Positions 56,241 through 64,000 of a stretch of 64,000 bases of DNA are shown one piece after another. A program made the translations under genes and the position numbers. The notes below the pieces were generated by a model, which was not told where the DNA came from, did no database searches, and saw only the letters and a list, made by a program, of their open reading frames with translations. Source of the stretch: Cantharellus purpuraceus (Eukaryota; Basidiomycota; Agaricomycetes; Cantharellales; Hydnaceae); contig JALBUN010000001.1 of assembly GCA_025174535.1 (NCBI GenBank), positions 3,809,943-3,873,942 on the forward strand. The letters are read 5' to 3'. Every line of letters starts with the position of its first letter. Positions within the stretch are counted from its first letter, which is position 1.

Positions 56241-58205
56241 GGTGATTTGAGCATGAGAACTACCTCATAGACAGTAGTTCTCAGAGAGACAGAGCCCCAA
56301 AGATCTAATGAGGCTCAAGGGGGAGAAGTGGAGCTACCAAGAATAAAGGTAGCTCCTAGTGGGATGTGACAAAGAGCTACCATCAATGATGGCAGCTCAA
56401 CAAGGGGAGGAGGAACTACCTCAATTAAATGGTAGTTCCTAGATAAGGATAGAGCTACCATAACAACAGACAGCTTGATGGTAGAAAAAACTGCTCCCCT
56501 AGGGAGCAGTTCACTGTCATGCTACTCATAGTAGCACGAAAGGGGTAATTGATAATTAATTGTGTTACACCCATGTGACATAGTCACCAGAAAAATTCTC
56601 AATAAAGAATTTTCAAGCTCAGCCATAAAAAGCTAGTGGTGTTTCTTTGAACCATCACAACCCCCCCATCAAAATGTCATCTCTCATAAGGGAGATGATG
56701 GATGCTCAGGATGAGCATCCAATGGAAGTTGAACAAACTTCCACAGTGGCAGCACTGGCAACAAGTGCTGCAGATATGATCAGAGGTCATTAAGATGAGA
56801 TGACCTGGAAAATTGGCAGATGGCATGGTGGTGCTGCCATCCATCACCCTCATGGGTGTAACAAGTGTGACACATATGTGTCACACTTAATCAAGGCCCA
56901 AAATGGAGGCTGACTATATCTTTCCACTGCTTTGGTGGAAAGAGCATTAAGAGTTGTGTGGCCATGACTTATATGTGACATCAAAGATGATGTCACAACA
57001 CCTTATCATGAAGACTACAATAAGATGTACAAGGATGACTTGGACCTGTTTGTGCAGGTCCAAGAACTTGAAGGACTTCTCAACAATGAGAAGTCCAAAG
57101 TAACTTGTCTCAGAGATGAGTTAAAAACACTGAAGGAGGCTGCTGATAGAGCACCTCCTACATTCAAGACCAAGCTCACAATGGTGCACTTGGCCCCAGT
57201 AGCATTGCTATTGCCTGCCATTATGCCATCACAGCCCATGGCTTCATCATCATGGGAAACTATCAATCTCACTAAAGAGGATGATCTCCCAAGCAAATTG
57301 CCTTGGGTCGACCCTTGAGGGTTCAAGGGTCAGGATTGGGATGACACCAACCCAATCTGGGAAGGATACGACCACGATCATAGTCTCCTCTTGACTAGCA
57401 TCCCCCAGGGTGCTAAGCAACCAGGTAGACTCAAAGAGTTTGCCCCATCAGAAATCAAAGCCGAGATTGATCAGCTTTGAAAGGAATATATGGCTGGTGA
57501 TGCCAGCCATACCTTAAAAGACCCAGCATTGAAGACACTGGAGGAAGCCCAGCATACGAATTATTGCAAATGCTGGGATGATTTCAGGCATGCTCTCAAG
57601 CATGCCAATGCAGGAAAATCATTCCTCAAATGGGCACCATGGTTCATGACTGTGACTGACCCTCCCAGAGCAGTCACTGGCCACCTGCTGTGACCTCTGG
57701 TCAAGTCCACCTCTATCAGGGCAGACTGGTTCAACATCTGCAATATGGACACTCTGGAGTTCATATTGCTCTATAAAAAGGCATTGGCCACACTGTCCGC
57801 AGAATGGACTGTACTGATGTGCAGAGTCATCAAGAGAATGACTCTGCTCTGCTGGCTCATGCTGATAACATGAGTCTTATCATCATTCTACCAACCACAC
57901 CGGTAGACACACTTACCCTCATACAGAGGTGGCAAGTAAACCCTAATGGGGTCCTCCCAGCCATCTGACAGGAGTCAGATGGCACCATGAACTTGTCCAA
58001 TGTGGACATATGGATGTGGCTGCAAAAGGCCACTCCCAAGAAGGGTTCTTCTGTGTTTAAGAAGAACCTCTGGACTATGTTCCAGAATCCCAGCTACTGG
58101 GAATTATTGACCAGTGGTCAAAAGTTCTCACCAACTCTTGGTGACACCTTTTGCACTTCAGTCACTGGAGTGTATGATTGGGGAATTGCTCCCCCAAAGA
58201 ACATA
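55925..58205. repeat. Right arm of the large inverted repeat
   Basis: Reverse-complement counterpart of 46268-49985, free of the LTR insertions present there, hence usable as a record of the pre-insertion sequence. Confidence 0.85.
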
Positions 58206-58600
58206 CTTAATTAGAGCTTGTGCTCTGGTTTAGGTGATCGGGAGGCATCACCCCCAATTGTGCTGCTATATTAGAGGAGTTTGCTAAATGCATCACCTCT
58301 GGAGCAGCATTTAACCAACCCACCAGGGTTGGTAAGTGAAAGCAGGAGACTCATGGAGTCTCTCAAGCAGCTCATAAAGCTGCTAAATGCTCTCTTACTG
58401 AGCATTTAGGTCACGATCAACTTAATTGTGACCTTGATTGGCATGCTGCAGTAGCAATTGCATCCTCCTCATCCATTCAAGTGGATGAGAATACCACAAC
58501 CACATTGGGGATGACTGAGAGCCATCTCCCTCCAGAGCCATATGAACAAGATGACTATATGGACACCAACTCATTGAAACAGCTTCATAAGGAGCTGTTT
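56674..58600 (+). pseudogene. Element ORF2, right arm
   Basis: Starts at ATG 56674 (MSSLIREMMDAQDEHPMEVE) 430 bp after the chromodomain. Segments: VQELEGLLNNEKSKVTCL (57025 on), NLTKEDDLPSKLPWVDP (to 57318), MAGDASHTLKDPALKTLEEA (57490 on), FLKWAPWFMTVTDPPRAV, NLSNVDIWMWLQKATPKKG (57987 on) and a tail near 58585. Interrupted by several stops. Not split by insertions, unlike the left copy. Unknown function. Confidence 0.65.
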
Positions 58601-59853
58601 AAGCAGACTATATGCAGAAAAGTAATATGTTTCTTAGCAGCAAGAAATGAATAAGACTTCCAAAGTCTAGAGTTCATGGATGCTTAGGGGTCCAGATATT
58701 CTAAAATGAGGGGAATGCACTTAGAGGCTAAAGGAAGTAGGTGGATGAATTCAACCATCCAACCAGTGACACTCTGAAGTGGGTAACAGCAATGTGTGAA
58801 GTAGTCTAGCAACTGCTTCACACAAGTTCAAGCTTCTAATGCTCTGCAAAGGCAGTACACACTAGTAACTTAAACAAGAGCACTAACTGCAGGACTATTG
58901 ACAGATAATCTCACCCTGTAGATTCATAGTCATGTGAGGCAGATAGTACACTCATGCCTAAAGCAGGAATATCACTACTTCAAGTGCAATCAAGTACAGT
59001 TACACAACTGTAAGTGACCCTTGAACTGGACAATCAACAGTTACTAAGATATAGAGGATGACACTGTATGTCACTCTAGTCACACTGGTGTGCAGAAGAT
59101 GGGTAGAATATATTACTGTTTTAGAGGCAGAATGACCTCCTTATATATTGTATTTACAGGAGCTGACTAATGCTTCTGGAATATTCTACCTATCAATAGA
59201 TGGAAACTACTGGAAGGTTGTGGAAGGTGGAAGAAAGGGGTAGAATATTCCAAGCCAATCACAGGTTCTGATCACTGAAATAACACTGATCAGGAGCTGA
59301 ATAATGGTTCTGGAATATTCTATCTAATAATAGAAGGAAACAGCTAGAATGTTATGGAAAGGGGTAGAATATTTCAAGGCAATCACCTGATCTGATCCCT
59401 GAACTAGGCACTGATCAGGCAAAAAGAAGGGTATCCACCCTGTTTTCTGCACTGGTTTAGACAGCCATGGATAGCCACATCTCAGATGATGATCTCCATG
59501 GAACATAGTGCCCTGAGAGGCTGTGATTGTCAAGTTACAGAATATTTATTGATCAGAGACATCTGAGCTTGAATTCAGGCCAAATGCCTGGTCCAAAGGG
59601 GGAGAGCCGGCTGTGCGAAGGTTTGTGGGTGTCTATGGGTCCACAACTGTAGCACAGCAGAAATAAATCATTCTGGGACGAGTTCTGCATGGAATATTCC
59701 TAAAAAAAATATGGCAAAATAGAGAATATTTGAATAAGTCCATACCAGGTACAAGCACCAAATATATGCTGATATTTAGGAATGGAAAAGCTAAGTATAG
59801 CACATTGGTGCTGCATAAATAGGATTTAATAGGGAAAAGGTGGTTCCCATACA
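58600..59853 (-). mobile_element. LTR family A, truncated copy
   Basis: Reverse strand starts TGTATGGGAACC at 59853 and follows LTR A until GTCTGC near 58610, where homology stops. It lacks the TGACTCA block of the left copy and instead holds a diverged tandem duplication of about 140 bp (59160-59420, with gaatattctac and actgatcagg repeated). Confidence 0.72.
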
Positions 59854-60196
59854 TTCACCCTCCACCTCCTGGACCACTTCCAAGCAGTTCATCTGGTCTT
59901 CTATATATCAATGCTCAAACCTGCTACTACAAATGAGATCTCTGGTCACACAACCTCCACCTCCTCCGATCATCATCAAAGGAGATAACGAATATGAGAT
60001 AACTGAGATCCTGGACTTGAAGATCAATTGTCAATACAAGTGCAAGCTCCAGTACCTAGTCAAATGGACTGGATACAAAGGCACCGATGAAGAGTCCTCA
60101 TGGATTTCTGTGTCCGAACTTGATTACACATCCAAATCCATGTCCAATTTTCACTCTGCTTATCTCAACAAACCTGGGCCTCTTATGAATCTTTAA
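59854..60196 (+). pseudogene. Gypsy integrase C-terminal chromodomain fragment
   Basis: Open from 59840; residues EYEITEILDLKINCQ, LQYLVKWTGYKGTDEESSW and FHSAYLNKPGP make a chromodomain typical of chromovirus integrases. No other pol sequence remains; LTR A adjoins it on the left. A different Gypsy lineage from the 48800-56240 copies. Confidence 0.75.
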
Positions 60197-60349
60197 GTTC
60201 CATTATTGATGCCAATTATATTATTTCGCATAATCATTCATTACAAAGTCACAAAGGAAATTACAAGTCTACCCCAAACTCTGAAGGAATCTCACTCCAC
60301 CCTATTTTTCTCTGCTCCGAAATATTACAATCATTTTCATTTTCATTTT

Positions 60350-61207
60350 TTATGTTATACATTGTGTTTCCTTTTTCCCCTCCCCCTTGTCTACCTCAGG
60401 CTCCATCTCCGACTCATCATCACTCTCTACATCCAACACCCAATCTTTCTCATCCCCCATATCTGAATCCTCATCCAAGGGGGCCATGAACTTCCGCAGC
60501 TGACGCAACTCAGCAGTCTGCTGACCCTTGAGAACCTCCTTCTGTTTCATTGTCTTCACCAAGTCCACTGACAACCCCTCCATCCGCCAGAGGTGCTCCG
60601 ACTGCAGGTTAACCAGCCAGATAAGCTGGCCCACGATACTGTTGGGTGCAGAGACACACCCCGTACCTGCACTGGTCATTGCTCCTTCCGATCCGACACT
60701 GCTACCCCCAGCTGCCACAGTGCCCATCTCCATCTGTGGCTTTTTGGTTGGACGACCTTCTGATTCTTTCTCTGCTTTGCACCATATGACCCTCTGGTCC
60801 GCCTCCCACTTCTCTGTATCAGCACTTGGGTGTGCCTTCAATGAAAAGATCGCAACCTCGAGGTTCTTCTTGGTGGTAGCAGCATAGAGCTCTGCTCTTT
60901 TGCGAGCTTTGACCGCACCTACCCAAGCCATCTTCTCATAGCAATTCGAGGTTGGATCTGGCTCCATATCTGTCCCAACATCCACACCCACCTCTGGCTC
61001 CGCATTTGCGTCAAGCTCCATATTGGCATCAGGGTCCACCTCCACCTCCACCCTCTCCACCTCTGCCACGTCATCTTCCTCAGCCACACCCACTGCAAAT
61101 AATGGCTGTGACCACAGACGTAACGGCAAGTCCATCGTAGGGATAGTTGTTGGACGGGTTGACTCTGTCTGCATAATCAAGATAATGGCAACCTCAGGGG
61201 TCCCTGC
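60350..61207 (-). pseudogene. Acidic/charged ORF, C-terminal part, cut by LTR E
   Basis: Minus strand, open for about 285 codons. Contains AGTPEVAIILIMQTESTRP, an acidic run (EEDDVAEVERVEVEVDPDAN), MAWVGAVKARKRAELYAATT and ends with EDSDMGDEKDWVLDVESDDE. Upstream the coding homology is interrupted by LTR E and continues as the Glu-rich segment at 62029-62628. Unrecognised retroelement-associated gene. Confidence 0.5.
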
Positions 61208-62028
61208 TGTCAAGAACTTATTCAAGTAATATTACAATCTATTGGAGCAAGAAGGGGAAGTTTTATGATAAGAAAAAGTTGTGAAAAGTTTGGGAATTTT
61301 TTGATTAAGGGATGAGGAGAAGGTGTTTTTCGATTTTATTTTGTGAGCCATCCTTTCGTTCTACGGGGGTGGCTACTACTTGAAAAGGGTGGTATTATGA
61401 TGATTTTCATTCGTCATAAACCTCAAGTCAAACGGGTAAAAACTCCTTTCTATATAAAAAGTTTTTCCCCATGACATCACATATTATCAGTATCCACATC
61501 ATTTCTTTTATCATATGTTTCAATCTTACTAAAAGGCTTTTTTATCATGTTATTGTCAAATTGTATATTAACTACAACTGTGTACGAGTATCAATGAGGA
61601 GATTCACTATTCTCAATCCCTTCCAAGCTGCAAACAAACAGCTTGTGTCAACTTTCTGTCGTTCCTGGAATAACTCCTAAACGACCTATTCTATTGAAAT
61701 CTTTGCATATCCTATTAGGATATTGCATTAACTACTGCTATCTCAAATTACAAATGATTTGGATCATTACATCCATTTCTATTAAGCAAACACTTTTTCG
61801 AAGTGTTGCCATTCCCATTTCTGCTCAAATATTTTGCAGAAGTCCCAGTTCTTAACCAAATATTCTGATATTTGGTAAAATTACTCTACTAAACAACACC
61901 TTTCCATCGACCCTGCATATATCTGCATCCTTGCAGTAATTGCTCCCCTATTCAAAATCTACTTCGCCACCATCCCTCACCATCATTTTACACTTACCCA
62001 CAACACCCCTCCATATCTTTTCTTAACA
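61208..62028 (-). mobile_element. Solo LTR family E, reversed (821 bp), TSD CCTGC
   Basis: Same family as 49076-49897 in opposite orientation; CCTGC at 61203-61207 and 62029-62033. Confidence 0.92.
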
Positions 62029-62628
62029 CCTGCCTGGTATTGGCACACTCAGACTCCCCAGGTGACTAGTCGCCCCTGCCCCGGTCACCTCCTCCTCTAC
62101 CTCCATGGCGGCTTCTAGCTCGTGCGCCTGCTCTTCCACTTCCTTCAGTCTCACAGCCTTCATTGCGGCCACAAGTTCCTTGACCCTGCAGGCTCACTCG
62201 GCTTTCGCTTCTTCCTCCTTCCTTCTCCATCCCATCTCTGCCTCCTCCTTCCATCTCCGCTCCTCCTCCTCCTCCTTCCGCCTCCGCTCCACCTCCTCCT
62301 CCTCTTTCCGCCTCTGTTCCACCTCCTCCTCCTCCTTCCGCCTCCGCTCCACCTCCTCCTCCTTCCATCTCCGCTCCACCTCCTCCTCCTCCTTCTGTCT
62401 CTGTTCCACCACCTCCTCCTCCTTCTGTCTCCGCTCCACCACCTCCTCCTCCTTCTGTCTCCATTCTGCTTCCTCCTCCTCCTTCCGCCTCCATTCTGCC
62501 TCCTCCTCCTCCCTCTGTCTCTGCTCCTCTTCCTCTTCCTTCCGTCGGGCCAGGAGCAACTGCTCAAGCTCCGCCACACTCATGTTTGCCAAAGGATTTG
62601 ACATTGTTAAGGATAAGACCTCAATCAT
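62029..62628 (-). pseudogene. Glu-rich coiled-coil ORF, N-terminal part
   Basis: Minus strand from about 62628; MSNPLANMSVAELEQLLLAR then about 100 residues of (R/K)(R/K)EEEE-type repeat. An in-frame TGA near 62194 precedes VKELVAAMKAVRLKEVEEQA, so it is broken. A second copy starts on the plus strand at 63854. The other frames across this stretch are also open only because of the triplet repeat. Confidence 0.55.
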
Positions 62629-63059
62629 GTCCTTTTATATGTCTCCAGACCCCCAGTATAACTCCAACTGCACCCAACCGTCTCACCTATTCAATCCATG
62701 GACATGAGGCCTCAGGGGCTCAGCCTTAAATGGAGAGATACTGTTATGACTATATTCATTAACACCCAGATCCCCATCTGATCCACTCAGATCCCCACAC
62801 ATCTATACTCCATTTGGAAACCATCACGTCTCCATTTATCTGTCCGATTGTCACTGCCAAATCTCACCAAATTCCACCAAAACACACCTATGCAGTGCAT
62901 TTCTGTAGTGCAACAAGATTCCCAACAAGCAGGGAATCACGACAGCTGCATATAGCTGCTGTCAGCATCAATAGATTGGCCAAACCTATGTATAATCATA
63001 GGAGTCAACAGAAGTCAACAGCTTGACCTGATAGGCTGCATATAAATAATAAAACAATC
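62629..63059. other. LTR F fragment and flank
   Basis: 62742 to about 62860 matches the first about 120 bp of LTR F (TGTTATGACTATATTC...), then diverges. No gene seen in the rest. Confidence 0.65.
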
Positions 63060-63481
63060 TCCAGATATTGGAAGATTGGGGGAACACTTGCTCACTGTCT
63101 ATTAGACAGTGGGAGTGAGGGGATAATGATATCCCCTGAATTCACATGTGTGACAGGTATGAAAACCTTTGCACTAGAGCAACCCATTGCACTGCAATTA
63201 GTGTGCATTGTGAGCAGGAGTACCATAAATTATGGTACTCACACTATCATAAAGTTTGGTAGTTGGGACATTGAAGAATACTTCAATGTCACCAATGTTG
63301 AGTATTACAATGTAATACTTGGTGCTCCATTCCTATGAAGGCTAGGAATATGCCTGGACTTCAATGGCCCAGACTGAATCATGATGGGAACTGAAGAAGT
63401 CCCCACCAATGAAGAGCATAATACCAACACTCTTCGTATCCCATCATGGGGTACAAACTTAATACAAAGAAGGAGTATTGG
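63060..63481 (+). pseudogene. Gypsy retropepsin fragment retaining DSG
   Basis: Plus frame reads LDSGSEGIMISPEFTCVTGM with the catalytic DSG at 63105-63113, then ALEQPIALQLVCIVSRSTIN and VEYYNVILGAPFL. Same family as the protease at 54786 but keeping the active site. Ends at a truncated LTR F at 63482. Confidence 0.75.
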
Positions 63482-63846
63482 TGTTATGCACTAGGTCTGA
63501 TTGGGGGTCGGAGGTTGGGTCAGAGTTGGAGGATACGTTGTGGGGGCCAGCACGGACTTGGCTTCAGCTTATGTGCTGCACCCTCACTAATACCGGTGTC
63601 CAAGATTTCGGAGACGGAGTACAACTTAGAGAGTTAGGATCAGACTTAGGAACTAGGTGTGATTCGATATTTGAACTGGGGAATGAAGTCCCCAGTCAGG
63701 CCACTTAAATACATATTTGAAATCTAATAATAATTACTCCAGTGATGGGTCTCCAAGGCCAACGGCCTTACATGAGTATGTCTGAGTCCAACGGGGATGG
63801 ATGTCTGGGTTCCTATGGTGATGCTGATGCATCAATCGGAACTGAA
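63482..63846 (-). mobile_element. LTR family F, reversed and truncated
   Basis: Reverse complement of the 3' part of LTR F (starts TGTTATGCACTA); homology stops near 63846 at the border with the Glu-rich ORF. Confidence 0.8.
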
Positions 63847-63853
63847 GATGGAA

Positions 63854-64000
63854 ATGTCAAATCCTTTGGCAAACATGAGTGTGGCGGAGCTTGAGCAGTT
63901 GCTCCTGGCCCGACGGAAGGAAGAGGAAGAGGAGCAGAGACAGAGGGAGGAGGAGGAGGCAGAAAAGAGACGGAAGGAGGAGGAGGAAGCAGAATGGAGA
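63854..64000 (+). CDS. Glu-rich coiled-coil ORF, start only (window edge)
   Basis: MSNPLANMSVAELEQLLLAR again, followed by the EEE/KRR repeat, running off the window. An inverted copy of 62628-62480, so another hairpin-like duplication is centred near 63.2 kb. Confidence 0.5.
   Translation, partial: MSNPLANMSVAELEQLLLARRKEEEEEQRQREEEEAEKRRKEEEEAEWR

Noticed and set aside
62105..62707. Plus-strand Ser-rich and Leu/Pro-rich ORFs opposite the Glu-rich ORF
   Set aside because: Shadows of a CTC/TCC triplet repeat; all frames stay open. The minus frame with the MSNPLANMSVAELEQ start is duplicated at 63854 and is the better candidate.
1..64000. tRNA or rRNA genes
   Set aside because: Scanned by eye for tRNA-like arms and rRNA-like conserved blocks; none convincing. 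A covariance-model search would settle this.

Overview
The window is nuclear DNA of a filamentous basidiomycete, most likely an Agaricomycete. The evidence is short introns of about 50 bp, a Tra1 gene with 13 short-intron exons, a DUF6535 membrane-protein gene, three genes of a small cysteine-rich secreted 'glycopeptide-like' family, and chromodomain Gypsy and Copia retrotransposons. The genus cannot be fixed from the sequence alone.

Layout. 1-8473: 3' part of the Tra1/TRRAP pseudokinase gene. 8565-8853: the first exons of a BRD8-like gene whose remainder is missing; both products belong to the NuA4/TIP60 type of acetyltransferase complex. 9-19 kb: gene-poor accessory DNA with a solo inverted-repeat element (9270-9814), two intact secreted-protein genes (10834-11828 minus, 17074-18127 plus), a solo LTR and a 22-bp minisatellite. 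19.3-26.7 kb: a DUF6535 gene whose C-terminal half is a tandem array of about 30 small, frame-neutral exons, most of them one 39-codon HEAT/ARM-like repeat each. 27.6-28.6 kb: third secreted-protein gene. 29-64 kb: nested transposons.

The transposon zone can be dated by layering. Two inverted copies of a Gypsy-type element with an extra downstream ORF (left arm minus strand, right arm plus strand) meet near 52.5 kb. Insertions in the left arm have target-site duplications that match single-copy 'empty sites' in the right arm: a 1.43-kb solo LTR (AAACC), a 7.46-kb DNA transposon (TAT), a 278-bp solo LTR (CTCTG) and an 822-bp solo LTR (CTAGT). An intact Copia element (CATTC, 1466-codon polyprotein) sits inside the 1.43-kb LTR.

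The most unusual object is the 7.46-kb DNA transposon at 38803-46264. Two almost identical 565-bp direct repeats, each with its own terminal inverted repeats, flank a frameshifted DDE transposase with a C-terminal chromodomain, several unrecognised or weakly recognised cargo ORFs, and a decayed fragment resembling the HEAT exons of the DUF6535 gene at 19-27 kb. Solo copies of the same terminal repeat occur at 9270 and 30243, each with its own 3-bp A/T target duplication.
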